The notes beneath the pieces are model-generated. The model was not told the origin of the DNA. It ran no database searches and saw only the letters and a program-made list of their open reading frames with translations. From Deltaproteobacteria bacterium (GTDB lineage Bacteria > Myxococcota_A > Bradymonadia > UBA7976 > VGTA01), in assembly GCA_016874875.1 (NCBI GenBank), contig VGTA01000245.1:1-5780 (forward strand): a stretch of DNA of 5,780 bases. Reading direction: 5' to 3'. Numbering within the stretch: position 1 is the stretch's first letter; each line of letters starts with the position of its first letter. The position numbers were made by a program, and so were the translations under genes. Positions 1 through 5,780 of the stretch are shown here, one piece after another.

Positions 1-1373
1 TCAGCGCCGGGGCCAGCGCCGGGGTCAGCGCCGGGGTCAGCGCGGGGGTCAGCGCGGGGGCCAGCGCCGGGGTCAGCGCCGGGGCCAGCGCGGGGGGCGG
101 CGCCGAGGCGCCCGGGGGCGGCAGCGAGGCCCCCGCCGCCTGCTTTGAGTCCACCCCCCCGCCCGCCCAGCCCGCCTTCCGCCTCGAGGCGCTCTGCCGC
201 GCGCCGGGGGAGCCGCTCAAGGTGCGCCACGTGCGCGACCCCCGCTGCCCCAACACGCACATCGCCGCCCCCACCCGCGCCCCGGGGACCCCCCTTGAGC
301 TAAGCGGGCTGGTGGTGACGGGCGTCTTTGGCGACAAGCTGAGCGCGCAGGACCCCGAGGGGGGCGCCTACAGCGGGCTGTGGGTGTACTCGTCGGGGCG
401 CGCCGACCTCAGCGCCGTCCGCCCGGGCGACGTGGTGACGCTGCGCGGGGAGCTGATCGAGTACTTCACGCTCACCGAGCTCATCATCGGGCAGGATGGA
501 CTCGATGTGACGAGTCGCGGCCCGGCGCCCCTGCCGCTGCTGGTGAGCGAGACGGCCAAGATCGCCGACGGGGGGGAGTGGGTGGAGCAGCTCGAGTCGA
601 TGCTGGTGGAGGTGCAGGCGGCGCGCGTCACCCACACCGCCCCCGACTGCCCCATGGACTTTGGGATGTTCGTGGTGAACCGCGACCTCCGCCTCGACCC
701 CTCCTATGAGCTCGACATGACGCTCGGGCGCCAGGACCTGATCGAGCGCGCGACGGGGGTGCTGAGCTTCAGCTTTGAGCACCAGAAGCTGCGCCTGCGG
801 AGTCCCGAGGACCTGCAGCTGCTGGCGTGCGGCGGGACGCCCGACAAGTGCGAGGCGAGCGAGTGCCCCGTGGCGCCCGACCAGCGCGAGACGGGGCGCC
901 TGATCATCACCGAGCTGCAGATCAACCCGCGCGGCGAGGACGACCTGCGCGAGTGGGTGGAGCTCTACAACCCCAACGCCTCCGCCGTGGACCTCGCCGG
1001 CTGGCGCCTGCAGGACTGCGCGGGGAATCTGGCGCCCCTGCGCGGCAGCGTGCCGGCGCGCGGCTATGTTGTGGTGGCGCGCAGCCTCGACCGCGCCGCC
1101 AACGGCGGCGTGCGCGCCGACGCCGAGATGGGCGCGCTCTTCTTGCCCAACGGCTACGGCAACGTGCTGCTCTTTGACAACGACAACGCCCTCGTGGACC
1201 AGGTCCGCTACGCCCCGAGCGGCGCGGAGGGGTGGCCCGCCTACGCCTCGGGCGAGTCGCTAGAGCTGATGGAGCCCGCTTCCGACAACCGCCTCGGGGA
1301 GTCGTGGGCGGCGGGGCGCGCCAGCTACGGCGACGGCGGCGACGGCACCCCCGGGGCGGCGTACCGCCGCTAG
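1..1373 (+). CDS. Probable exported OB-fold / lamin-tail domain protein (5' end outside window)
   Basis: The frame is open from the window start, with 456 residues visible from base 3, so the start codon lies upstream; the GTG at 222 is internal. Visible residues 1-32 are a Ser-Ala-Gly repeat linker, followed by a short Cys-containing segment. Residues about 101-172 look like the OB-fold domain found beside secreted nucleases (LxVTGVF, GLWVYSSG, VRPGDVVTLRGELIEYF). Residues about 200-275 look like its continuation or a second copy, ending in TGVLSFSFEHQKLRLRSPEDL. Residues about 299-440 match the lamin-tail domain: LIITELQINP, EWVELYNP, VDLAGWRLQDCAG, a LFDNDNALVDQVRY core and a terminal GTPGAAY. 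Paired cysteines (ACGGTPDKCEASEC) suit an oxidised, extracytoplasmic protein. A lipoprotein or Sec signal is expected upstream but not seen. No nuclease or other catalytic motif is visible. It is likely a surface or secreted binding protein; substrate unknown. Confidence 0.85.
   Translation, partial: SAGASAGVSAGVSAGVSAGASAGVSAGASAGGGAEAPGGGSEAPAACFESTPPPAQPAFRLEALCRAPGEPLKVRHVRDPRCPNTHIAAPTRAPGTPLELSGLVVTGVFGDKLSAQDPEGGAYSGLWVYSSGRADLSAVRPGDVVTLRGELIEYFTLTELIIGQDGLDVTSRGPAPLPLLVSETAKIADGGEWVEQLESMLVEVQAARVTHTAPDCPMDFGMFVVNRDLRLDPSYELDMTLGRQDLIERATGVLSFSFEHQKLRLRSPEDLQLLACGGTPDKCEASECPVAPDQRETGRLIITELQINPRGEDDLREWVELYNPNASAVDLAGWRLQDCAGNLAPLRGSVPARGYVVVARSLDRAANGGVRADAEMGALFLPNGYGNVLLFDNDNALVDQVRYAPSGAEGWPAYASGESLELMEPASDNRLGESWAAGRASYGDGGDGTPGAAYRR
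3..98 (+). repeat. 12-bp tandem repeat coding a Ser-Ala-Gly-(Ala/Val) linker
   Basis: Eight consecutive 12-bp units follow the consensus AGCGCSGGGGYC, the last one diverged. The bases just before unit one fit the end of another unit, so the array extends upstream. Each unit is four codons (SAGA or SAGV), so gain or loss of units keeps the frame and only changes linker length. Such linkers commonly separate a lipoprotein anchor from the folded domains, which is the inferred role here. Confidence 0.85.
1356..1370. terminator. GC hairpin abutting the shared stop codons; possible weak bidirectional terminator
   Basis: GCGGCG and CGCCGC form a perfect 6-bp inverted repeat around a 3-base TAC loop. 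The right arm ends at the first base of the CTAG that holds both stop codons. For the minus-strand operon the hairpin comes directly after the protease stop codon, inside the end of the opposing gene. There is no T-tract on either side, so intrinsic termination is doubtful. In such GC-rich sequence a 6-bp stem can also arise by chance. Confidence 0.3.
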
Positions 1374-2059
1374 AGCGACAGCAGCGCGTGGAGGGGGCTC
1401 AAGAGCAGCTCGCCGAGGTCGATGAGCAGGTGGGCGAGGGTGAAGATGAGCGGCGAGAGGAGCCGCCCCCCAAAGAAGAACACAAACAGAATCAGCAGGT
1501 TGGCGCGCTCCTCGATGAATTGCACGGCCCACCGCAGCTCGCGCGGCGCGGCGCTGGCGAGCACGCTAAAGCCGTCGAAGGGGGGGACGGGGATGAGGTT
1601 GAAGAGCGCCAAGAAGACGTTGGTGAGCACCATGACGGCGCTCAGGTGGTGGACGGGGCGCAGCAGCTTGCCGAGCTCGGCGCCGAGGAGGGCGGGGTCG
1701 GTGAGGTGCAGCGTGAGGGCGCAGAGCAGCGCGAGCAGCACGTTGGAGAGGGGGCCGGCGATGGAGATCCAGAAGTCGGCCTGGCGCAGCGTGTACTGCC
1801 GACGCACGAGGCGCGGGTTGACGGGGGTGGCCGCCCACCCGATCAGGAAGCCGTTGAGGGCGCCGATGAGGGGCATGAGCAGCGCCCCAAAGGGGTGGGC
1901 GCGGATGAGGGTGAGCGGGTTGAGGTTGAGGCGCCCGTGGCGGGCGGGGGTGGGGTCGCCCATGTGGTCCGCCACCTTGGCGTGGGCGAACTCGTGGACG
2001 GTGAGGGAGAGGATGATCGCCACGAAGTTGACGAGCACCCCGACGGGGTCGATGTGCAT
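1370..2059 (-). CDS. Site-2 protease family M50 membrane metallopeptidase (short, PDZ-less type)
   Basis: This 229-residue polytopic protein has the zinc-protease signature HEFAH at residues 22-26 in the first membrane segment. The second conserved motif, NLIPVPPFDG (154-163), supplies the third zinc ligand, Asp162. Also seen are AGPLSN (101-106) and GWAATPVNP (74-82), typical of the small M50 class related to YwhC-like proteins. Hydrophobic segments lie near residues 6-21, 56-78, 97-119, 138-160 and 188-215. There is no PDZ domain, so it is not an RseP orthologue. All expected catalytic residues are present, so it should cleave membrane-embedded substrates; the substrate is unknown. It lies 52 bp downstream of mutS on the same strand, probably co-transcribed. 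The ATG at 2057-2059 places HEFAH at the usual distance from the N-terminus. Its stop overlaps that of the convergent gene. Confidence 0.93.
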   Translation of the reverse strand: MHIDPVGVLVNFVAIILSLTVHEFAHAKVADHMGDPTPARHGRLNLNPLTLIRAHPFGALLMPLIGALNGFLIGWAATPVNPRLVRRQYTLRQADFWISIAGPLSNVLLALLCALTLHLTDPALLGAELGKLLRPVHHLSAVMVLTNVFLALFNLIPVPPFDGFSVLASAAPRELRWAVQFIEERANLLILFVFFFGGRLLSPLIFTLAHLLIDLGELLLSPLHALLSL

Positions 2060-2068
2060 GGGAGGGGG

Positions 2069-2072
2069 CTCC
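2069..2072 (-). promoter_or_regulatory. Possible ribosome binding site of the M50 peptidase gene
   Basis: On the minus strand GGAG lies 9 bases upstream of the ATG at 2059. It is a short Shine-Dalgarno match at normal spacing and supports that start, but a chance match is plausible in this G/C-rich sequence. Confidence 0.4.
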
Positions 2073-2074
2073 GC

Positions 2075-2098
2075 GGGGTGAGGGGTGAGGGGTGAGGG
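2075..2098 (+). repeat. Triple GGGGTGA heptamer, G-quadruplex-capable, between mutS and the M50 gene
   Basis: GGGGTGA is repeated three times without a mismatch (2075-2095) and followed by GGG. This gives four G-runs separated by identical 3-base TGA loops, a textbook G-quadruplex motif. It fills about half of the 52-bp mutS-protease gap. The G-rich strand is the template for the minus-strand operon, so the transcript carries the C-rich complement. A structure here could slow polymerase and lower expression of the downstream protease gene; that role is inference. Confidence 0.75.
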
Positions 2099-2111
2099 CG
2101 CGGGGGAGGGG

Positions 2112-4772
2112 CTACGAGCGCCGCGCCTTCTCGGCGAGGGCGTGGAGGAGCTGCAGGGCGTTGAGGGGCGACAGCTGGTCGAGGTCCACCGACCGGAGCA
2201 CGCGCTCCACCTCGCTTGAGGCGGCGGGGAGGGGCGGGGAGAAGAGGCTGAGCTGGCGCTCGTCTTGGTCGCCGCGCGCCGCCACCCGCTCCCGCTTGGC
2301 GCCGCGCGCGCCCCGCGGGGCGGCGGGGTGGTGGTCGCCCTCCTCGAGGGTGCGGAGCACCGCCTGCGCCCGCTCGATGACCCTCTTGGGCAGCCCCGCC
2401 AGCTCCGCCACCTGAATCCCGTAGGAGCGACTCGCGGCGCCGGGGGTGAGGAGGTGCGAGAAGACCACCTTGCCGCTGTCCTGCGAGACGGCGACGGTGA
2501 AGTTCTTGGCGCCGGCGCGGTCGTCGGCGAGGGCGGTGAGCTCGTGGTAGTGGGTGGCGAACAGGGCGCGCGCGCCGATGGCGTCGTGCAGGTGCTCCGC
2601 CACCGCCCAGGCGATGCTCACGCCGTCAAAGGTGCTCGTGCCGCGCCCGATCTCGTCGAGAATCACCAGACTCTGCGCGGTGGCCTCCTGCAGGATGGTG
2701 GCGGTCTCGCTCATCTCCACCATAAAGGTCGAGCGCCCAGAGGCGAGGTCGTCGGCGGCGCCGACGCGGGTGAAGATGCGGTCCACCACGCCCACGCGCG
2801 CAGCGGCGGCGGGCACGAAGCTGCCCATCTGCGCCATGAGGGTGATGAGCGCCACCTGGCGCATCACGGTGGATTTGCCCGCCATGTTGGGGCCCGTGAT
2901 GATCATGAGGCGCTGGCCGTCGGCGTCGAGGTAGACGTCGTTGGGGATAAACGACTCGCGCCCCACCGCCTGCTCCACCACCGGGTGCCGCCCCCCCACG
3001 ATCTCGAGGGCGCGCCCGTCGTCCACGGCGGGGCGGCAGTAGCCGTGGGCGTGCGCCACCTCGGCGAGCGACCACAGCGCGTCGAGGTCGGCGACCGCCT
3101 CGGCGGAGGCCGCCAGGCGCCCGGCGTGGGCGGCCACCTCGTCCCGCAGGCGCTTAAAGAGGTCCGCCTCGATCTGCTCGCGGCGCACGGCGGCGTTGAG
3201 CACCTTGTCCTCAAACTCCTTGAGCTCCTCGGTGATAAAGCGCTCGGCGTTGGCGAGGGTCTGGCGGCGGAGGTAGTGACTCGGCGCGAGGTGCAGGTTG
3301 GCCTTGGTGAGCTCGATGTAGTAGCCAAAGACGCTGTTGTAGCGCACCTTGAGGGTGTTGATCCCCGTGCGCTCGCGCTCGCGCCGCTCGAGCTCCACCA
3401 GCCAGTCCTGGCCGTCGCTGGCGAGGGCGTTGAGCTCATCGAGCTGCTCGTCGAACCCGGGGCGAATCACGCCGCCGTCCTTGACGCTCTGGGGGGGCTC
3501 CTCGGTGAGGGCGCTGGTGAGGAGCGCCGAGAGGTCGGGGAAGGCGCCCACGCGCGCGGCGAGGGGGGCGAGGGTGGGGTGGGGGGTGAGGAGGGCGCAG
3601 AGGTCGGGCAGGCGGGCGAGGGTGTCGCGAATCTGCGCCAGCTCCCGCGGGGACGACTTGCCGAGGGCGGCGCGGGTGTTGAGGCGCTCGAGGTCGCTCA
3701 CCTGCTTGAGCTGCTCGCGGAGGGCGAGGCGGAGCGTGGCGTCGCCCTTGAGGCGCTCCACGGCGTCGAGGCGGGCGTTGATGGCGTCGGGGTTGAGCAG
3801 CGGGTAGCTCATCCAGCGCTTGAGGCGGCGCGCGCCCATAGGCGTGGAGGCCCTGTCGAGGACGCCGAGCAGGGAGCCGCGCTTGCGCTTGCCGATGAGG
3901 GTGCGGTGCAGCTCTAGGTTCTGCGACGCCGTCTCGTCGAGCACGAGACTCTCATGCATCCGATAGGGGTTGAGCTGATGGACGCTCTCGGGGAAGGCGC
4001 GCTGGGTGTCGATGACGTAGGCGACGGCGGCGCCGGCGGCGCAGGTGGGGAGGGCGGGGAGGGCGAAGCCGTAGCCGCCGAGCGCCTCGGCGGCGGGGGC
4101 GCCCGTGGCGCTCTTGAGGCGCTGCAGGAGGCGCCGCGCCTGCGCCTCGTCAAAGAAGCCCTCCTCGCGCAGGGCGGTGAGGGCGACGGCGGGGAAGCGG
4201 GCGCGCAGGGCGCTGGCGAGGGCGGTGGCGGGGGCGGGGAGCAGCAGCTCCTTGGGCTCTAGGCGCGCGAGCTCGCAGCGGAGGGCGCCGAGGCTGAGCA
4301 CCTCGGTGGCCTTAAAGGCGCCGGTGCTCACGTCGAGGGCGGCGAGGCCAAAGAGCTCGCCGCCCACAAAGCCCTGCGCGTTGGCGGCGTAGCCCTGCGG
4401 GCACACCGCCACCAAGAAGTGCTCGTCGCGCTCCTGCAGGCTCTCGCCGTCGAGCACCACGCCGGGGGTGATGACCTGCGTGACGCCGCGCTCCACGAGC
4501 TTGCTGGTGGTGGGGTCGGAGAGCTGGTCGCAGACGGCGACCTTGAAGCCGGCCTCGAGCGCCTTGTTGAGGTAGCTGGGGAGCTGGTGGTGGGGGAAGC
4601 CCGACATGGGCTCGGGGACGGCGGCGTCCTTGTTGCGGCTGGTGACGGTGAGGCCGAGGTGCAGACCGGCGTTCTCGGCGTCGCCGAAAAACATCTCGTA
4701 GAAGTCGCCCATGCGGAAGAACAGGAGCGCCTCGGGGTAGCGCGCCTTGGCCTCCACGTACTGCGTCATCAT
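2112..4772 (-). CDS. mutS: DNA mismatch repair protein MutS
   Basis: MutS binds base mismatches and small loops after replication and recruits MutL. Numbering is from the ATG at 4770-4772 (886 residues). The mismatch-reading motif GDFYE is at 22-26, with the stacking Phe24 and Glu26. Next come the connector, core/lever and clamp regions, including VRYNSVFGYYIELTK (476-490). The ATPase has Walker A GPNMAGKST (627-635), the DDLASGRSTFMVEM signature (674-687), Walker B VILDEIGRGTST (703-714) and ATHYHEL (739-745). After a basic linker, QLSLF (840-844) is a perfect sliding-clamp binding pentamer, followed by the conserved C-terminal tail. Length and order match MutS1, not MutS2. Conserved residues KLTP lie immediately upstream of this ATG, so the true start is probably further upstream (see the extension entry). 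No good Shine-Dalgarno precedes the ATG. It sits between a DnaJ-like gene and an M50 peptidase gene on the same strand. Confidence 0.97.
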   Translation of the reverse strand: MMTQYVEAKARYPEALLFFRMGDFYEMFFGDAENAGLHLGLTVTSRNKDAAVPEPMSGFPHHQLPSYLNKALEAGFKVAVCDQLSDPTTSKLVERGVTQVITPGVVLDGESLQERDEHFLVAVCPQGYAANAQGFVGGELFGLAALDVSTGAFKATEVLSLGALRCELARLEPKELLLPAPATALASALRARFPAVALTALREEGFFDEAQARRLLQRLKSATGAPAAEALGGYGFALPALPTCAAGAAVAYVIDTQRAFPESVHQLNPYRMHESLVLDETASQNLELHRTLIGKRKRGSLLGVLDRASTPMGARRLKRWMSYPLLNPDAINARLDAVERLKGDATLRLALREQLKQVSDLERLNTRAALGKSSPRELAQIRDTLARLPDLCALLTPHPTLAPLAARVGAFPDLSALLTSALTEEPPQSVKDGGVIRPGFDEQLDELNALASDGQDWLVELERRERERTGINTLKVRYNSVFGYYIELTKANLHLAPSHYLRRQTLANAERFITEELKEFEDKVLNAAVRREQIEADLFKRLRDEVAAHAGRLAASAEAVADLDALWSLAEVAHAHGYCRPAVDDGRALEIVGGRHPVVEQAVGRESFIPNDVYLDADGQRLMIITGPNMAGKSTVMRQVALITLMAQMGSFVPAAAARVGVVDRIFTRVGAADDLASGRSTFMVEMSETATILQEATAQSLVILDEIGRGTSTFDGVSIAWAVAEHLHDAIGARALFATHYHELTALADDRAGAKNFTVAVSQDSGKVVFSHLLTPGAASRSYGIQVAELAGLPKRVIERAQAVLRTLEEGDHHPAAPRGARGAKRERVAARGDQDERQLSLFSPPLPAASSEVERVLRSVDLDQLSPLNALQLLHALAEKARRS

Positions 4773-4874
4773 CGGGGTGAGCTTGACGCCGGCGGGGATG
4801 CCGTGCTGCGCCGTCTGCGTATACTCGTACTTGGTGGGGGGGGGGAGCGCGGGGGGGGGCGCGGGGGCGCTCAG
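4773..4874 (-). other. mutS: Probable unannotated N-terminal extension of mutS, possible CTG start
   Basis: The mutS frame is open upstream of the ATG at 4772 as far as a TGA at 4908-4910, with no ATG, GTG or TTG. The residues directly before Met1 read AGVKLTP, matching the [Y/H]TPM segment that precedes this Met in MutS of E. coli (HTPMMQQY) and B. subtilis (YTPMIQQY); both start upstream of it. The only usual alternative codon is CTG at 4872-4874, which overlaps the dnaJ-like stop as CTGA. Starting there adds 34 residues, beginning MSAPAPPPALPPPTKYEY, and suggests translational coupling. A second option is the ATG at 4909-4911, inside the dnaJ-like gene, which reaches the mutS frame only if one C is lost (or two gained) in the C tracts. 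I favour the CTG, without certainty. Confidence 0.6.
4836..4859 (-). repeat. Paired mononucleotide tracts (G10 and G9 on +; C10 and C9 on the mutS coding strand)
   Basis: G10 at 4836-4845 and G9 at 4851-4859 are separated by AGCGC, with a further G5 at 4863-4867. They fall between the dnaJ-like stop and the first ATG of mutS. In the mutS frame they encode two Pro-Pro-Pro blocks. Tracts of this length are prone to slippage and to sequencing error, so both the frame and the exact counts need caution. Confidence 0.85.
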
Positions 4875-5780
4875 CGCGCGCGCAGGGTGATGAGGAGGTC
4901 GCCGCGCTCATCAGGGCGCCCCCAGCGCGCGAGGCCCTGCCCCGCCGCCCGGAGCTGCCGCCCCGAGGTGGAGCCGGGGGGCACGGTGATGTGGATGGGG
5001 CCGTGGGGCGTCTGCGCCGACACCACGCCCCCCGCCCGCAGCACCTCCGCGGGCACCCCGAGCTCGAGGTCGAGGTGCTCGCCGCGGCGCCGGAAGCCCT
5101 TGGGGAGCTCGGGGGGGGTGAGGAGGATATACAGGTCACCGTCGGGGTGCCCGTTGAGCCCCGCGCGCCCCCGCCCCCCCAGGCGCAGCTTGCGCCCCTC
5201 GTCGGCGCCGGGGGGGACCCAGACGGTCAGCTCCTCGCGGCGGCGCACGCGCGCCTCGCCGCCGCACTCCGAGCACCCCTTGGCGCGCTCAAGGGCCGGC
5301 GCGCTCGCGCCCGCCGCGCCCGCCTCCTCCCCGGCGCCCCCCTGGCAGCGCGGGCAGGGCGCTAGGCGCGAGATGGCCACCTTGAGCGTCTTGCCGTGGG
5401 CGAGGGCGTGGAGGTCCACGGGGAGGCGCACCTCCTCATCGCGCCCCGCCTCAAAGCGCCCGCGCGCCACGCGCCTGTAGAGGCGCCCGAGGCGCTCACC
5501 GGCGCCCTCGAGGGTCTGCTGCACCTCATCGCCGAGGGCGCGGAGCTTGTCGTGCAGGGTGGGGACGGGCTCCACGGGCACGAGCGGTATCTCTGCGTCG
5601 CGCGCCCAGGCGTCGCGCGCCCCCTCCGGCGCCGCCCCCCCCGCCCCCGACGCTGACGCTGACGCTGACGCTGACGCTGACGCTGACGCTGACGCTGACG
5701 CTGACGCTGACGCTGACGCTGACGCTGACGCCTCCTCCTCCTCCTCCTCCTCGCCTCGCGCCTCCTCCCGCCGCTGCTCC
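4871..5780 (-). CDS. DnaJ-like (Hsp40) co-chaperone with reduced zinc region (N-terminus outside window)
   Basis: The frame is open to the window end, with 302 residues visible; the GTG at 5579-5581 is internal, so a J domain is expected upstream (inference). Visible order: a charged segment with seven Glu, a (Ser-Ala) repeat of about 14 units to residue 44, a helical stretch, then DnaJ C-terminal domains I and II from about residue 110. Family matches include VRLPVDLHALAHGKTL, VWVPPGADEGRKLRLGGRGRAG, DGDLYILL, HGPIHITVPPGSTSGRQLR and a terminal GDLLITL. Canonical DnaJ has four CxxCxGxG motifs; only two remain here, CPRCQGG (Cys142, Cys145) and CSECGGE (Cys169, Cys172), enough for one zinc site. 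It should bind unfolded clients and act with DnaK in the cytoplasm. It is first of the visible operon and its TGA stop overlaps the possible CTG start of mutS. Divergence suggests a specialised paralogue rather than the main DnaJ. Confidence 0.88.
   Translation of the reverse strand, partial: EQRREEARGEEEEEEEASASASASASASASASASASASASASASGAGGAAPEGARDAWARDAEIPLVPVEPVPTLHDKLRALGDEVQQTLEGAGERLGRLYRRVARGRFEAGRDEEVRLPVDLHALAHGKTLKVAISRLAPCPRCQGGAGEEAGAAGASAPALERAKGCSECGGEARVRRREELTVWVPPGADEGRKLRLGGRGRAGLNGHPDGDLYILLTPPELPKGFRRRGEHLDLELGVPAEVLRAGGVVSAQTPHGPIHITVPPGSTSGRQLRAAGQGLARWGRPDERGDLLITLRAR
5649..5731 (-). repeat. Hexanucleotide tandem repeat, 13 perfect copies, coding (Ser-Ala)n
   Basis: GACGCT on the plus strand is repeated 13 times without a mismatch (5649-5726), followed by a partial copy. 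In the DnaJ-like frame each unit is Ser-Ala, giving a flexible, uncharged linker between the acidic segment and the client-binding domains. Unit changes keep the frame, so the repeat can vary linker length but cannot switch the gene off. Confidence 0.9.
5732..5752 (-). repeat. CTC trinucleotide repeat coding seven consecutive Glu
   Basis: Seven CTC units on the plus strand read as seven GAG (Glu) codons in the DnaJ-like frame, directly before the Ser-Ala repeat. The adjoining sequence is also Glu/Arg-rich. Together the two repeats form a two-part disordered linker, acidic then neutral. Confidence 0.85.

Noticed and set aside
222..224. GTG as start of the lamin-tail protein
   Set aside because: The frame is open without interruption to the window start and includes a coding linker repeat, so this GTG is an internal Val.
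1232..2095. 287-codon plus-strand frame across the M50 peptidase gene
   Set aside because: Its charged, Glu/Gly-rich translation is the antisense image of hydrophobic membrane codons. The minus strand has HEFAH and the Asp motif of a real peptidase.
2265..3917. 550-codon open frame antisense to mutS
   Set aside because: Long stop-free antisense frames are expected in GC-rich coding DNA. The translation is compositionally biased (Gly, Ala, Glu, Val, His) with no recognisable domain, while the minus strand encodes an intact MutS.
4783..4825. Possible plus-strand promoter with TTGACG and TATACT
   Set aside because: The two hexamers are about 31 bases apart instead of about 17, and the TG before TATACT is misplaced for an extended -10. 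The bases are explained as mutS coding extension.
5579..5581. GTG as start of the DnaJ-like protein
   Set aside because: The frame continues through the Ser-Ala and Glu repeats to the window end, and a DnaJ family protein would need an upstream J domain. Translation from here cannot be fully excluded.
5649..5731. Short-repeat array as a CRISPR-like structure
   Set aside because: The hexamer copies are contiguous with no spacers and lie in frame within a coding region.

Overview
This is a very GC-rich bacterial segment (roughly 70 % G+C or more by eye, third codon positions almost all G or C). It is densely packed and holds four genes, two of them cut by the window ends. The gene types suggest a high-GC, predatory or social deltaproteobacterial-type bacterium, such as a member of Myxococcota or Bradymonadota. 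The pointers are a secreted lamin-tail protein with a Ser-Ala-Gly linker, a DnaJ-like protein with a long low-complexity linker, and MutS. This placement is inference; no taxonomic marker is present.

Layout. Positions 1-1373 (+ strand) carry the 3' part of a probable exported protein: a 12-bp tandem repeat encoding a Ser-Ala-Gly linker, then OB-fold-like domains, then a C-terminal lamin-tail domain. Everything from 1370 to the window end lies on the minus strand and reads as a probable operon in the order dnaJ-like (4871-5780, start outside the window), mutS (2112-4772, probably starting further upstream), and a site-2-protease-family M50 membrane metallopeptidase (1370-2059). The plus-strand gene and the operon converge and share the 4-bp palindrome CTAG as both stop codons, so there is no intergenic space between them.

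How the genes work together. MutS recognises replication mismatches and appears complete in its catalytic and clamp-binding motifs. The DnaJ-like protein should be an Hsp70 co-chaperone, and the M50 enzyme an intramembrane zinc protease. They have no obvious common pathway, so the shared transcription unit is probably a housekeeping or stress cluster rather than a dedicated system.

The most interesting region is the dnaJ-mutS junction (4773-4911). Conserved MutS N-terminal residues continue upstream of the first ATG, through C10 and C9 tracts on the coding strand, to a CTG that overlaps the dnaJ stop as CTGA. mutS therefore either uses a rare CTG start or has a frame controlled (or mis-sequenced) at the C tracts. 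Other notable structures are a perfect three-copy heptamer forming a G-quadruplex motif between mutS and the protease gene, a 13-copy hexanucleotide repeat inside the DnaJ-like gene, and a DnaJ zinc region reduced to two CxxCxG motifs. I found no RNA genes, mobile elements, CRISPR arrays or convincing promoters, and no clearly novel multi-gene system.
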